From Pseudomonas fragi (GTDB lineage Bacteria; Pseudomonadota; Gammaproteobacteria; Pseudomonadales; Pseudomonadaceae): a stretch of 64,000 nt of DNA. The translations under genes were made by a program, and so were the position numbers. Location: positions 310,001-374,000 of the forward strand of contig NZ_NQKQ01000001.1 in NCBI RefSeq assembly GCF_002269505.1, in the 5' to 3' direction. A model generated the notes under the pieces. That model saw nothing but the letters and a program-made list of their open reading frames with translations, had not been told where the DNA came from and did not search any database. Shown piece after piece: positions 50,858-60,518 of the stretch. How positions within the stretch are numbered: the stretch's first letter is position 1; each line of letters opens with the position of its first letter.

Positions 50858-52222
50858 ATGTCCGTCTTCTTTGCCGAGCGTGCGCTGCTCCCTACCGGCT
50901 GGGCTGCCAATGTCCGAATCGAGGTCGGTGCCGATGGCCACCTGACCCATATTCAAGCCAATGCCGACGCGCACGGCGCAGAACGCTTGAGCGGCCCGCT
51001 ATTGCCGGGCATGCCGAATCTGCACTCCCACGCATTTCAGCGGGCTATGGCCGGTTTGGCCGAAGTGGCGGGCAACCCCAACGACAGTTTCTGGACATGG
51101 CGCGACTTGATGTATCGGCTCGTCGGAAAAATCAGCCCCGAGCAACTCGGCGTCATTGCCCGTCAGTTGTACATCGAAATGCTCAAGGCCGGTTACACCT
51201 CGGTGGCCGAATTCCATTATGTGCATCACGACCTCTCGGGCCAGCCCTATGCCAACCCGGCAGAGCTGGCGCTGCGCATTAGTGAAGCGGCGCGTTCGAC
51301 CGGCATTGGCCTGACGCTGCTGCCAGTGCTGTACAGCCACTCGGGATTTGGCGGTCAGGCTCCCAACGATGGCCAGCGGCGCTTTATCAACAGCACCGAG
51401 CAGTACCTGAAACTGCAGCAACAATTGCAGCCGTTACTGGCGCAACAGCCCGCGCAAGCCCTGGGGCTGTGCTTTCACTCGCTGCGCGCCGTCACCCCCG
51501 GGCAAATCAGCGAAGTACTGCAGGCCAGTAGCACGACTTGCCCTGTGCATATCCATATCGCCGAGCAACAAAAGGAAGTCGACGATTGCCTGGGCTGGAG
51601 CGGCAAACGTCCGATCCAGTGGCTGTATGACAACGTTGAAGTCGATCAGCGCTGGTGCCTGGTGCATGCAACACACGCCAACGCGGACGAAGTTCAACTG
51701 ATGGCGCAGAGCAAGGCCGTCGCCGGGTTGTGCCTGACCACCGAAGCCAACCTGGGTGACGGTATTTTCCCTGCGGTGGACTACCTCGCTCAAGGCGGGC
51801 GCATGGGCATCGGTTCGGACAGCCATGTGTCACTAAGCGTTGTGGAAGAACTGCGCTGGCTGGAATACGGGCAGCGTTTGCGCGACCAACGCCGCAACCG
51901 GATGTATCGCAGTGACCAGCCCATGGTCGGGCGCACGCTGTACGACGCAGCACTGCTGGGTGGCGCCCAGGCCATGGGTCAACAGGTCGCAGGGTTGGCC
52001 GTGGGCCAGCGGGCCGACTGGCTGGTGCTCGACGGCAACGACCCGTACTTGGCTACCGCCCAGGACGATGCGATTCTCAACCGCTGGTTGTTTGCCGGAG
52101 GTGATCGCCAAGTGCGCAACGTGATGGTCAACGGCCAGTGGGTTGTGCGCGATGGCCACCATGCCGATGAAGAAGCCAGCTGCCGCGACTTCACCCGCGT
52201 ACTGCGGGAGTTGTTGGGGTAA
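50858..52222 (+). CDS. hutF: Formimidoylglutamate deiminase
   Basis: Fourth step of the five-step route: formiminoglutamate to N-formylglutamate and ammonia. 454-residue amidohydrolase with metal ligands in NLHSHAFQRAMAG, the HIHIAEQ strand and GSDSHVSLS. Its presence with HutG shows the five-step rather than four-step pathway. Transcribed away from the rest of hut. Confidence 0.96.
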   Translation: MSVFFAERALLPTGWAANVRIEVGADGHLTHIQANADAHGAERLSGPLLPGMPNLHSHAFQRAMAGLAEVAGNPNDSFWTWRDLMYRLVGKISPEQLGVIARQLYIEMLKAGYTSVAEFHYVHHDLSGQPYANPAELALRISEAARSTGIGLTLLPVLYSHSGFGGQAPNDGQRRFINSTEQYLKLQQQLQPLLAQQPAQALGLCFHSLRAVTPGQISEVLQASSTTCPVHIHIAEQQKEVDDCLGWSGKRPIQWLYDNVEVDQRWCLVHATHANADEVQLMAQSKAVAGLCLTTEANLGDGIFPAVDYLAQGGRMGIGSDSHVSLSVVEELRWLEYGQRLRDQRRNRMYRSDQPMVGRTLYDAALLGGAQAMGQQVAGLAVGQRADWLVLDGNDPYLATAQDDAILNRWLFAGGDRQVRNVMVNGQWVVRDGHHADEEASCRDFTRVLRELLG

Positions 52223-52223
52223 T

Positions 52224-52252
52224 GTGTAGCCGCAGCCTGCGGCAGCACCTAC
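52224..52252. repeat. Short GTAGCCGCAGCCTGCGGC repeat
   Basis: Partial copy of the GTAGTCGCTGCCGC family right after the hutF stop; hairpin of GCCGCAGCCTGCGGC core. May act as weak terminator. Confidence 0.55.
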
Positions 52253-52267
52253 AGGAAAACTTCAACT

Positions 52268-52318
52268 GTGGGAGCGAGCCTGCTCGCGAAGATCGTTCGC
52301 GAGCAGGCTCGCTCCCAC
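52268..52318. repeat. REP element, GTGGGAGCGAGC type
   Basis: GTGGGAGCGAGCCTGCTCGCGAA and its complement around a GATCG loop between convergent hutF and the helicase gene. Confidence 0.88.
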
Positions 52319-52333
52319 AAGGGAACAGTGCGG

Positions 52334-54271
52334 CTACAGGGAAAGCAGATGCTTCGCAGCCCAATCGCGGACTTCGGCATAGGGATAATTCTCCAATGCC
52401 GCAAACCCCGGAATAGCCCGCGCTTTCATTTTGGTAAACATCGGCACGCTGATTCCGCACAAAAACCGGGTCAGGCGCTCTGCCGGTGGATAACTTCCCG
52501 TGTAGTCCTGATGCTTGTGGATAAAAGCGCCACAAAGCGCTTCGAAGTTTTTATCCACAAGCGGTGGCAACGCGGGCGGTTCCGGCAAGTAAGCGACCTG
52601 CCCTGCACACACCGAACAATGCCCGCACTGCCGAGGTGCCTGTTCATCTCCGAAATACTGCGCCAGCCGGTAGCTCAAACAGGTTTCGCTGGCGAACAGC
52701 GCCAGCATTGCGTGAATTCGCTCGATTTCGCCACGCTCGTGGGCTGTGAAGTAAGCGTGCAGTTCCTGACTTAACGCCGCCGCATCAAAATCCTCCACCA
52801 ACAGGCTGTAGACCTCGGTCATCTGCTTGCTTTCAAGCTCGATCCAGCCCTTTTCCTGAAAGTAATCCAGTGCCTTGACCACCCGATTGCGGTCGGCCTG
52901 ATGCTGGCTGTACAGGGTATCGAAATTTACCGTGGCCCAGGTTCTGGCGCGGCTGGAGGTCTGGATGATGGCCGCAACAAATTGCTGGCGCTCACCCTCG
53001 AACTTGGCCAGCAGCACCTCGGGCTCAATCAGGAACTTGAACCGGTACTCGGCAAAATAGGCATATCGCGGAGCAATCAGGCCGCGCAACTCCAGTTGCA
53101 CCAACAATGTTTTGAGCGGTAGCTGACGGATATTGCTCTGATCGGACAGAGGTAGCAGCATGAACTCCCACTGCCCCTCAGCCATTGCCTCACGCAGCTC
53201 ATCAAGCACGCAGCGGATGCCTTGCAGCTCCGGCGTATCGCCATACACAAAATTTTCCAGCACGTTGAGGCTGTCGCGATTGGCCAGCACCAGACAATCT
53301 GAAGGCTGGCCATCACGCCCGGCGCGACCGATTTCCTGGCTGTAGTTTTCAATCGACTTGGGCAAGTCAAAATGCACCACATTACGAATATCGCTTTTAT
53401 CGATACCCATCCCGAATGCGATGGTGGCGACAATGCAGTTCAACTGCCCGCCCATAAACTGCCGCTGAATGCTTTCGCGCTGCTCGTGGGGCAAACCGGC
53501 GTGGTAAGCGTTGGCGCTGATGCCGTGCTGGTTGAGGTGTTCGGCAATCTGCTCGGCGGTTCTTTGCAGCGTGACATACACGATGCTCGGCTGGCCGATG
53601 CGCGCGCCCATCCACTGCACCAGACGCTGGCGCTTGGCCGCGCCACTGACCGGCTCAACCCACAGGTTGAGGTTGGCGCGGTAGAAACCGGTAGTGATGA
53701 CATCAGCCTCGGCAATGGCGAACTTGGTCTGCATGTCCGCGATGACATTGGGCGTGGCGGTAGCCGTAAGCAGCAAGGCTTGCGGGATGTTGAACTGGCG
53801 TTGGTAGTCCGGCAGCTTCAGATAATCCGGGCGAAAATTATGCCCCCACTCGGAAATACAGTGGGCTTCGTCCACCACCAACAGTGAAATCGGCACTTGC
53901 TGCAAAAAGTTACGGAAGCGCTCGTTTTTCAGGCGCTCTACCGAGATCATCAAAATCTTCAACTCGCCTGCTTTGGCCCGGGCCATGACGGAGCTTGCAT
54001 CCTCACGGCTTTGCGCCGAATCGATGCTGGCCGCAGCAATCCCGTGACGCTGCAAAAACGCCAGCTGGTCCTGCATAAGGGCCAATAGCGGCGAAACCAC
54101 CAGCGTCAGGTGAGGAAGCAACAAAGCCGGCAGTTGGTAACACAACGACTTGCCCGAGCCCGTGGGAAAAATCGCTGCTGCCGAACGCCCGGCCAAAACG
54201 GCACTGACCACCGCTTCTTGGCCGGCGCGAAATTGTGGATAACCGAAAACCTGCTCCAGGGTGTTGTACAT
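52334..54271 (-). CDS. RecQ-family ATP-dependent DNA helicase
   Basis: 645 residues. Walker A PTGSGKS at 36-42, DEAH box VVDEAHCISEWGHNFRPDY, LLTATATPNV, GMGIDKSDIRNVVHFDLPKSIENYSQEIGRAGRDG. Zinc cysteines CLSYRLAQYFGDE...CGHCSVC. The C-terminus is not a recognisable HRDC domain; it ends in a short helical region (AERLTRFLCGISVP). Thus a RecQ-like paralogue rather than the canonical RecQ. I take ATG at 54271 (MYNTLEQVFGYPQFR). Confidence 0.9.
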   Translation of the reverse strand: MYNTLEQVFGYPQFRAGQEAVVSAVLAGRSAAAIFPTGSGKSLCYQLPALLLPHLTLVVSPLLALMQDQLAFLQRHGIAAASIDSAQSREDASSVMARAKAGELKILMISVERLKNERFRNFLQQVPISLLVVDEAHCISEWGHNFRPDYLKLPDYQRQFNIPQALLLTATATPNVIADMQTKFAIAEADVITTGFYRANLNLWVEPVSGAAKRQRLVQWMGARIGQPSIVYVTLQRTAEQIAEHLNQHGISANAYHAGLPHEQRESIQRQFMGGQLNCIVATIAFGMGIDKSDIRNVVHFDLPKSIENYSQEIGRAGRDGQPSDCLVLANRDSLNVLENFVYGDTPELQGIRCVLDELREAMAEGQWEFMLLPLSDQSNIRQLPLKTLLVQLELRGLIAPRYAYFAEYRFKFLIEPEVLLAKFEGERQQFVAAIIQTSSRARTWATVNFDTLYSQHQADRNRVVKALDYFQEKGWIELESKQMTEVYSLLVEDFDAAALSQELHAYFTAHERGEIERIHAMLALFASETCLSYRLAQYFGDEQAPRQCGHCSVCAGQVAYLPEPPALPPLVDKNFEALCGAFIHKHQDYTGSYPPAERLTRFLCGISVPMFTKMKARAIPGFAALENYPYAEVRDWAAKHLLSL

Positions 54272-54394
54272 CACTGTCACTCCATTGACCGCTGCAAAGC
54301 GCAAAACTTTAACGCGAGGTTTGCAGACGATCGAGAAAAGGCCGGGGGCAAATTGAGAGGGGATGATACAGGGGCATTTCGAAATCATCGGAGA

Positions 54395-54736
54395 TCAAGA
54401 GTGCAGACGCTTCTTCGCGGCGATGTAGGCAGCATTGTCATCACGACGACCCACACCAAGCACTAGAACTATCAGACGGTTATCAATCACTTCATACACC
54501 AGCCTCACCCCGCTGGCCCGCAGCTTGATTTTGTAACAGTTCGGCATATTCCTGAGCCTGGCGGCCGGAACCTTTGGGGACAACAAACGGCACTTGAGCT
54601 TCTTTAGCAGTTGGATCTGAAGCACCTTATCCAGCTTTGCCAGCTCCCTTTTTGCTTCAATTTCGAACTCAAGGGTATAAGCCTTGATCGCATCTGCCTG
54701 CGACTCAGATTTTCTCGGCAGTTGCGATGAGCTCAT
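54395..54736 (-). CDS. RelE/ParE-family toxin
   Basis: 113 residues. The fold signature YTLEFEIEAKRELAKLD, RNMPNCYKIKLRASGVRLVYEV, LVLGVGRRDDNAAY is RelE-like, predicting a ribosome-dependent mRNA interferase. The N-terminal 15 residues overlap the antitoxin gene (32 bp), which couples translation. ATG at 54736; a TTG precedes it. Confidence 0.88.
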   Translation of the reverse strand: MSSSQLPRKSESQADAIKAYTLEFEIEAKRELAKLDKVLQIQLLKKLKCRLLSPKVPAARLRNMPNCYKIKLRASGVRLVYEVIDNRLIVLVLGVGRRDDNAAYIAAKKRLHS

Positions 54737-54974
54737 CAATATCTACCTTGACTGTAGGATTTCCACGCCGCTCTTTGACCAACCTGGCCAATTCAGCGTC
54801 GTCGATCATCTCCAGCAACAGCTCGTAACGTTCAGGGGAAAGAATATAAAACGCAGGTTCGTTGCGGTTGAGAATGACCATTGGATCACCACCGCTTTCA
54901 CGATAAGTACCCATGGGGTCTTTTTTCAAATCTGTTACTGACGCAGCGACTTTAGCGAGCATGGCAAATGTCAT
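54705..54974 (-). CDS. RelB/YefM-type antitoxin
   Basis: 89 residues. N-terminal DNA-binding part (AKVAASVTDLKKDPMGTYRESGGDPMVILNRNEPAFYILSPERYELLLEMIDD) of the Phd/YefM kind; C-terminal tail that should wrap the toxin. Lies upstream of the toxin as expected, and likely autoregulates the pair. Confidence 0.87.
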   Translation of the reverse strand: MTFAMLAKVAASVTDLKKDPMGTYRESGGDPMVILNRNEPAFYILSPERYELLLEMIDDAELARLVKERRGNPTVKVDIDELIATAEKI

Positions 54975-55127
54975 GATATGGCCTCATGCCTATGTGTAAG
55001 GAAAGACTCATCTGCTAAATCTGTAAGCCGTTGAGCCAGAACAATCGAGCACCAATAATAGCACTATAAAAAGCACTCTTAAAGACACTTAAACGAGCAC
55101 TCGCACCAAAACTATGGACACTGGACC

Positions 55128-55478
55128 ATGAAACTCGCCGCCGACCTTCCCGACACCCCTACCCTGCGTGAACTGCTGCAGTTGCTGCACGAAGAAATCG
55201 GCTTGCCGGAACACAAGACCATCAGCCTCAAGACTGCGATCAATGCTGATTTGGGCTGCAATGGCGCGGATGCCCGGCATTTGATGGAAGCCCTGGAAGA
55301 GCGCTTTGGACTGGAGTTGACGGACTACGATGCCTATCGCTATTTCCAGCCCGCCGGCAATGACCCGCACCTCAAGCGCAAGGCCAAGGGTCGGGAAAGC
55401 AAAGTACCGCTGACCATCGGCATGCTGTATGCAGCGATCAGCAGCGGTCATTGGGACACGCAAGAACTGGAAGCGTAA
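55128..55478 (+). CDS. DUF1493 family protein
   Basis: 116 residues: TLRELLQLLHEEIGLPEHKTISLKTAINADLGCNGADARHLMEALEERFGLELTDYDAYRYF. The helix arrangement recalls acyl carrier proteins, but the family function is unknown and the usual DSL serine is not obvious here (GCNGADA instead). Stands alone between the toxin pair and pckA. Confidence 0.8.
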   Translation: MKLAADLPDTPTLRELLQLLHEEIGLPEHKTISLKTAINADLGCNGADARHLMEALEERFGLELTDYDAYRYFQPAGNDPHLKRKAKGRESKVPLTIGMLYAAISSGHWDTQELEA

Positions 55479-55490
55479 GCGAGGCTGTAT

Positions 55491-55516
55491 GTGGGAGCGG
55501 GCTTGCTCGCTCCCAC
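55491..55516. repeat. Half-size REP element
   Basis: GTGGGAGCGGGCTTGCTCGC then TCCCAC: outer arms of the REP family with the inner part deleted. Confidence 0.75.
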
Positions 55517-55544
55517 AGGATGTATACCCGCTGAAAATTTCAGG

Positions 55545-55576
55545 CACAAAAAAGCCGCCCTCTCAGGCGGCTTTCT
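55545..55576 (-). terminator. Terminator after pckA
   Basis: AAGCCGCC-TGAGAG-GGCGGCTT on the minus strand, followed by TTTTGTGCC; 27 bp past the pckA stop. Confidence 0.85.
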
Positions 55577-55602
55577 TGCACATCAAAACACTGACCGAAT
55601 GC

Positions 55603-57144
55603 TTACGCCTTCGGGCCGGCTGCCTTGATCGCGTCGCTGACGTCGAACTTCTTGAAGTTCTCTACGAACAGGCCGGCCAATGCCTTGGCAGCTTCGTCGT
55701 AGGCGGCTTTGTCAGCCCAGGTGTTGCGCGGGTTGAGCAGAACAGTTTCAACGCCAGGTACGGCTTTAGGCACGTCCAGGTTGATGATGTCCAGGTGCTC
55801 GGTTTCAGCGCCGATCAGAGCACCGCTCTGGATCGCTGCAATCACCGCACGGGTAGTCGGGATGTTGAAACGCTTGCCAACGCCGTAGCCACCGCCAGTC
55901 CAGCCGGTGTTGACCAGGTACACCTTGGAGCCGAAACCGCGGATGCGCTTGATCAGCAGCTCTGCGTATTCACCCGCCGGGCGCGGGAAGAACGGTGCGC
56001 CGAAGCAGGTGGAGAACGTCGACTTGATGCCGCTGCCCGAACCCATTTCAGTCGAGCCCACCAGTGCGGTGTAACCCGACAGGAAGTGGTAGGCCGCTTG
56101 TTCTTCGCTGAGGATGGACACAGGCGGCAATACGCCAGTCAGGTCGCAGGTCAGGAAGATAACAGCGTTCGGCTCGCCGCCCAGGTTCTTCTCGGAACGC
56201 TTGGCAACGTGCTCCAGCGGGTAGGCTGCACGGCTGTTCTGGGTCAGGCTGACATCGGCATAGTCAGGGTGACCGGCCTCGTCGAGCACAACGTTTTCCA
56301 GCACGGCGCCGTGTTTGATGGCTTTCCAGATAACCGGCTCGTTCTTCTCGGACAGGTCGATGCACTTGGCATAGCAACCGCCTTCGATGTTGAACACCAC
56401 ACCCTCGCCCCAGCCGTGTTCGTCGTCACCGATCAGGTAACGGCTTTCGTCAGCCGACAGAGTAGTTTTACCGGTGCCGGACAGACCGAAGAACAAGGTC
56501 ACGTCGCCTTCTTCGCCAATGTTGGCAGCACAGTGCATAGGCAGCACGTCAGCAGCAGGCAGCAGGAAGTTCTGTACCGAGAACATGGCTTTTTTCATTT
56601 CACCGGCGTAACGCATACCGGCGATCAGCACTTTTTTCTGGGCGAAGTTGATGATCACGCAACCGTCAGAGTTGGTGCCATCACGCTCAGGCACGCACTC
56701 GAAGTTGGCCACGTTGAGCACTTGCCACTCTTCACGACCAGCCGGGTTGTACTGGGCCGGGTTGATGAACAGGCAACGACCGAACAGGTTCTGCCAGGCA
56801 GTCTGAGTGGTCATTTTCACGGCCAGGTAGTGATCTTCCGAAGCACCTACATGCACATGGGAAACGAAATGCTCTTGCGCGTTGTTGAACGCCTCGACGC
56901 GGTCCCACAGCGCATCAAACTTGTCGGCCGGGAACTTGCGGTTGATCGGGCCCCAGGCAATGGCAGCCTGAGTGGACGGTTCTTCAACAATGAAGCGGTC
57001 AGCCGGCGAACGGCCTGTACGGTGGCCAGTTTCGACAACCAGTGCGCCATTGTCGGCAAGCACGCCTTCACCACGGTTCAGGGCTTCTTTGACCAGATCG
57101 TCGATGCTCAGATCGGTGTACACGGCGTTATTAGCTTGCGTCAT
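55603..57144 (-). CDS. pckA: ATP-dependent phosphoenolpyruvate carboxykinase
   Basis: Decarboxylates and phosphorylates oxaloacetate to PEP in gluconeogenesis. 513 residues. Kinase-1a loop [14 protein letters not shown], kinase-2 [23 protein letters not shown] and the [20 protein letters not shown] segment. Fits a lifestyle on amino acids, which enter as glutamate through hut. Confidence 0.97.
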   Translation of the reverse strand: MTQANNAVYTDLSIDDLVKEALNRGEGVLADNGALVVETGHRTGRSPADRFIVEEPSTQAAIAWGPINRKFPADKFDALWDRVEAFNNAQEHFVSHVHVGASEDHYLAVKMTTQTAWQNLFGRCLFINPAQYNPAGREEWQVLNVANFECVPERDGTNSDGCVIINFAQKKVLIAGMRYAGEMKKAMFSVQNFLLPAADVLPMHCAANIGEEGDVTLFFGLSGTGKTTLSADESRYLIGDDEHGWGEGVVFNIEGGCYAKCIDLSEKNEPVIWKAIKHGAVLENVVLDEAGHPDYADVSLTQNSRAAYPLEHVAKRSEKNLGGEPNAVIFLTCDLTGVLPPVSILSEEQAAYHFLSGYTALVGSTEMGSGSGIKSTFSTCFGAPFFPRPAGEYAELLIKRIRGFGSKVYLVNTGWTGGGYGVGKRFNIPTTRAVIAAIQSGALIGAETEHLDIINLDVPKAVPGVETVLLNPRNTWADKAAYDEAAKALAGLFVENFKKFDVSDAIKAAGPKA

Positions 57145-57186
57145 GAGGTTCCCCGTCGGCCATTGGCCGAGTGCGCCAAACGTTTT

Positions 57187-57239
57187 GTAGTAGAAAAGTT
57201 TGCACTACTACCGCGAAAAAAGTGGGCCGGATTATGCCA
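57187..57239 (-). promoter_or_regulatory. pckA promoter and leader hairpin
   Basis: Extended -10 TGGCATAAT (57239-57231) with no clear -35, then in the leader an inverted repeat GTAGTAG/CTACTAC at 57187-57211, about 43 bp before the start codon. Confidence 0.4.
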
Positions 57240-57323
57240 GAAAACCCCAAAAAGAGTAGGCCCCACCTGTCAGAACCGCGCAAGAACGGGCTTTGACAGG
57301 TGTTTCACCTGGGCTGAAACGTT

Positions 57324-58226
57324 TTAGTGATGAGTGTCTGAAGGGGATTCAACACCTGCGCCAGCGAACAATTGATCGACGTCAGCCGCGTCAAACAGGT
57401 AGCGCTCGTTGCAGAACTGGCAGTCGATTTCGATATGACCGCCATGTTCGGTCACCAGGCTCAATGCATCTTGATGGCCGAGGCTGGTCAAGGCATTACC
57501 CGAACGTTCACGGGAACAGCTGCACTTGAATTCGATGACTTCGTTGTCAAACAGACGCACGGTTTCTTCGTGATACAAGCGATGCAGGATGGTTTCGTTG
57601 TCCAGCCCCAGCAGCTCTTCAGACTTGAGCGTATCGCCCAGCATCAGCAGGCGGTCCCAGCTGTCGACACGCTCGTCTTCGTCCTTGACCACGTCTGCAG
57701 GCAACTGCTGCAGGAACATGCCACGGGCTCGCTGGCCATCGGCAACCAGCCAGAAACGGGTCGGCACTTGCTCGGACATGACGAAGTAGTTGGTGAAGCA
57801 GTCCGCCAGGGTTTCGCCGTTCAGGTCCACAATGCCCTGGTAGCGCTTGCCAACCGTAGGGTCAATGGTAATGGCCAGCACGCCATTAGGCAGCAGGTCA
57901 GCCAGAGTGGCATCTGCCGCAATCTTGTCAGCATCGAAACGTGCAAGGCCGCGTATCTCGCGGTCACTGGTGCATTCGATCATCAACAGTGGCACAGGGC
58001 CTTCGGAACGGGCCTGCAGGCTCAGCAAACCATCGATCTTCTGGTTGCCCACCAGCAACGCAGCGGCAGCCATCAGTTCGCCCAGCAACTGCTGAACCGG
58101 TTGTGGGTAAGCATGCTTGGCCAACACGTCAGCGTAGCTGTGCTCCAGCGAAGCCAGTTCGCCACGGGCGTCACTGGTGTCGAACATAAAGCGTTGTGTG
58201 GCGTCGGTTTTGTGTAAGTCGGACAT
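57324..58226 (-). CDS. hslO: Redox-regulated chaperone Hsp33
   Basis: Holdase that activates on oxidation. 300 residues. The four zinc cysteines are intact: CSC in [11 protein letters not shown] and CxxC in DCQFCNERY near the C-terminus. ATG at 58226 ([13 protein letters not shown]). Follows hslR on the same strand by 145 bp. Confidence 0.95.
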   Translation of the reverse strand: MSDLHKTDATQRFMFDTSDARGELASLEHSYADVLAKHAYPQPVQQLLGELMAAAALLVGNQKIDGLLSLQARSEGPVPLLMIECTSDREIRGLARFDADKIAADATLADLLPNGVLAITIDPTVGKRYQGIVDLNGETLADCFTNYFVMSEQVPTRFWLVADGQRARGMFLQQLPADVVKDEDERVDSWDRLLMLGDTLKSEELLGLDNETILHRLYHEETVRLFDNEVIEFKCSCSRERSGNALTSLGHQDALSLVTEHGGHIEIDCQFCNERYLFDAADVDQLFAGAGVESPSDTHH

Positions 58227-58371
58227 AAGAATAGAGTTCTGAATTAGTGACAAAATGTGTACGAGTCGTTGAATATCGTGCAGGTCTAATGACCCTATAT
58301 GGCGTCATACATAGATGATTACAAGTTATGCAGCCACGGACTCGACGTACGGTTTGCGGGCATCGGCCAGC

Positions 58372-58779
58372 TCACTCGGCCCCACTGGCGTCATGGAATT
58401 GATGCAGTTGGCGCCGTTGTTTCTTGGTTGGTTTACCATCGGTGCTGATACCCATGGCCCCGGATTTGCGCATGGCAGCCGCGTTTTCACGCTTGGCGAT
58501 GCTTTGTTCGGTTTCGGCGTACAACAATTGGGCTTCAGGGGCGCCGCGGCGGACCACGGATAGCGCTTTGACTTCGACAGTACGCTCTTCAAGGCCCACA
58601 CGAATTTGCAGCTCATCACCCAGGCGCGGCTCTTTGCTCGGCTTGCAGCGCTCACCGCGACAATGCACCTTGCCGCTTTCAATCGCGGCCTTGGCCAGTG
58701 CGCGGGTCTTGTAAAAACGCGCAGCCCAGAGCCACTTGTCCAGGCGAACCTTGTCGTCCTCTTCCTGCTTTTGCGCCAC
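58372..58779 (-). CDS. hslR: Ribosome-associated heat-shock protein Hsp15
   Basis: 135-residue S4-type RNA-binding protein that recycles 50S subunits with stuck nascent chains. RLDKWLWAARFYKTRALAKAAIESGKVHCRGERCKPS is the S4 motif; basic tail at the C-terminus. Confidence 0.94.
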   Translation of the reverse strand: MAQKQEEDDKVRLDKWLWAARFYKTRALAKAAIESGKVHCRGERCKPSKEPRLGDELQIRVGLEERTVEVKALSVVRRGAPEAQLLYAETEQSIAKRENAAAMRKSGAMGISTDGKPTKKQRRQLHQFHDASGAE

Positions 58780-59014
58780 TGGAATTCCTCTTCATTAAAA
58801 TAGTCAGAACTGTACTACTACTTACAATGAACAACTGAAGCATTCGTCCCGATAGAATGCTGGCCTGCCGAGCAGCGTACACGCAGATAACTGTCGCCAT
58901 TTGCCGGATATTCTGCGTGAATGCTCTTTGTACGCTATCAAATCGGCATCGCCGGTTGCTTTACCTGCAGGGTTCTTCCTGCGGCCTGAATACGTTAATC
59001 GCTGGTTACTTATA

Positions 59015-59497
59015 TTGAAGACTTTTGATCACTTGACCGTTGTCGGTCTGCGCGAGTGGGTGGCGCTCCCCGATTTGGGAGTCGCCGGCCTGCGCGCGAA
59101 AATCGACACCGGAGCCAGTACCTCCAGCCTGCACGCCACCGAAATCGAGCCTTTTGTGCGCGACGGTGTCGAGTGGGTACGTTTCAATGCCCATCTGGGC
59201 ACTCTGGTACAACTGCGTCACCGTCACTGTGAAGCCCCTTTGGTGGCGATTAAAACCATTAAAAGCTCCAATGGCCACACCCAGGTTCGTTATGTGATCC
59301 GCACCGGCCTGGCGCTGGGTGATCGGGTCTGGGAGGTGGAGTTCACACTCGCCTGCCGCAAATCGATGCGTTATCGCTTGCTGCTGGGCTCAAAAGCCCT
59401 GATTGAGGGCCAGTTGGTCGTCAATCCAGAACACAAATACGTTCAAGACAAGCCGGTGTTTCCGGTCACTACTACCTCTGCCACAGGTGTTGCATGA
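59015..59497 (+). CDS. rimB: RimB, retropepsin-like protease
   Basis: 160 residues. Aspartic-protease-like motif [16 protein letters not shown] and later [18 protein letters not shown], as in the family once called ATP-dependent zinc proteases. With RimK it controls glutamate tails on ribosomal protein S6 in P. fluorescens. I start at TTG 59015 ([20 protein letters not shown]), where family similarity begins; the frame is open further up to 58901. Overlaps rimK by 4 bp. No separate rimA gene is recognised here. Confidence 0.85.
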   Translation: MKTFDHLTVVGLREWVALPDLGVAGLRAKIDTGASTSSLHATEIEPFVRDGVEWVRFNAHLGTLVQLRHRHCEAPLVAIKTIKSSNGHTQVRYVIRTGLALGDRVWEVEFTLACRKSMRYRLLLGSKALIEGQLVVNPEHKYVQDKPVFPVTTTSATGVA

Positions 59498-60399
59498 AGA
59501 TCGCTGTGCTGTCGCGTAACCCGCGTCTGTATTCCACTCGTCGTCTGGTTGAAGCCGGTACCGAACGAGGCCATGAAATGGTAGTGATCGATACCCTGCG
59601 CGCCTATATGAACATCGCCAGTCATAAGCCGCAGATCCACTATCGCGGCAAGCCGCTGGAAGGCTTCGATGCCGTGATCCCGCGCATTGGCGCCTCGGTC
59701 ACGTTCTACGGCTGTGCAGTGCTGCGTCAGTTTGAAATGATGGGGGTTTTCCCGCTCAACGAATCGGTGGCCATTGCCCGTTCGCGGGACAAGCTGCGCT
59801 CGCTGCAACTGCTGTCGCGCCGTGGCCTGGGTTTGCCGGTGACCGGTTTTGCCCACTCGCCGGATGATATTCCCGACCTGATAGAGATGGTCAACGGCGC
59901 GCCACTGGTGATCAAGGTGCTGGAAGGCACCCAGGGTATCGGCGTGGTGCTGTGTGAAACAGCCACCGCCGCAGAGTCGGTGATTGAAGCCTTTATGGGG
60001 CTCAAGCAAAACATCATGGTGCAGGAGTACATCAAGGAAGCCGGCGGCGCCGATATTCGCTGTTTCGTGGTCGGTGACAAGGTGATCGCGGCCATGAAGC
60101 GTCAGGCCAAGCCGGGCGAGTTCCGTTCCAACCTGCACCGTGGCGGCAGCGCCAGCCTGATCAAAATCACCCCCGAAGAGCGCATGACCGCCATTCGTGC
60201 AGCCAAGGTGATGGGCTTGAGTGTGGCAGGGGTCGACATCTTGCGTTCAAACCATGGCCCGCTGGTGCTGGAGGTCAACTCATCGCCAGGCCTGGAAGGC
60301 ATTGAAACCACCACCGGCAAGGATGTGGCCGGGATCATCATCCAGCATCTGGAAAAAAACAGCAGCCCGCATATGACGCGGACCAAGGGCAAAGGTTAA
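59494..60399 (+). CDS. rimK: Ribosomal protein S6--L-glutamate ligase RimK
   Basis: ATP-grasp enzyme adding glutamates to the C-terminus of S6. 301 residues: [59 protein letters not shown] as metal/ATP site. Confidence 0.96.
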   Translation: MKIAVLSRNPRLYSTRRLVEAGTERGHEMVVIDTLRAYMNIASHKPQIHYRGKPLEGFDAVIPRIGASVTFYGCAVLRQFEMMGVFPLNESVAIARSRDKLRSLQLLSRRGLGLPVTGFAHSPDDIPDLIEMVNGAPLVIKVLEGTQGIGVVLCETATAAESVIEAFMGLKQNIMVQEYIKEAGGADIRCFVVGDKVIAAMKRQAKPGEFRSNLHRGGSASLIKITPEERMTAIRAAKVMGLSVAGVDILRSNHGPLVLEVNSSPGLEGIETTTGKDVAGIIIQHLEKNSSPHMTRTKGKG

Positions 60400-60405
60400 C
60401 AGCAC

Positions 60406-60502
60406 GTAGTCGCTGCCGAAGGCTGCGAAGGGGGGCACGCCCCCCGTTTTCTTGAGCACCTGCCACATCCCTCGCAGCCTCGCTACGCTCCTCAGCGACT
60501 AC
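60406..60502. repeat. GTAGTCGCTGCCGAAGG-type inverted repeat
   Basis: Left GTAGTCGCTGCCGAAGGCTG and right GCAGCCTCGCTACGCTCCTC-AGCGACTAC arms around GGGGGGCACGCCCCCC and a GTTTTCTTGAG stretch, between convergent rimK and envZ. The middle resembles that of the copy at 49.3 kb in reverse. Confidence 0.8.
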
Positions 60503-60518
60503 GGGCAGTTGGCAGCAA

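Noticed and set aside
21459..55516. REP copies as a possible CRISPR array
   Set aside because: Copies are thousands of bases apart, palindromic and without spacers or cas genes.
58920..58988. 22-codon frame (MLFVRYQIGIAGCF...) before rimB as a leader peptide
   Set aside because: No ribosome-binding site, and no regulatory codon run or attenuator follows.
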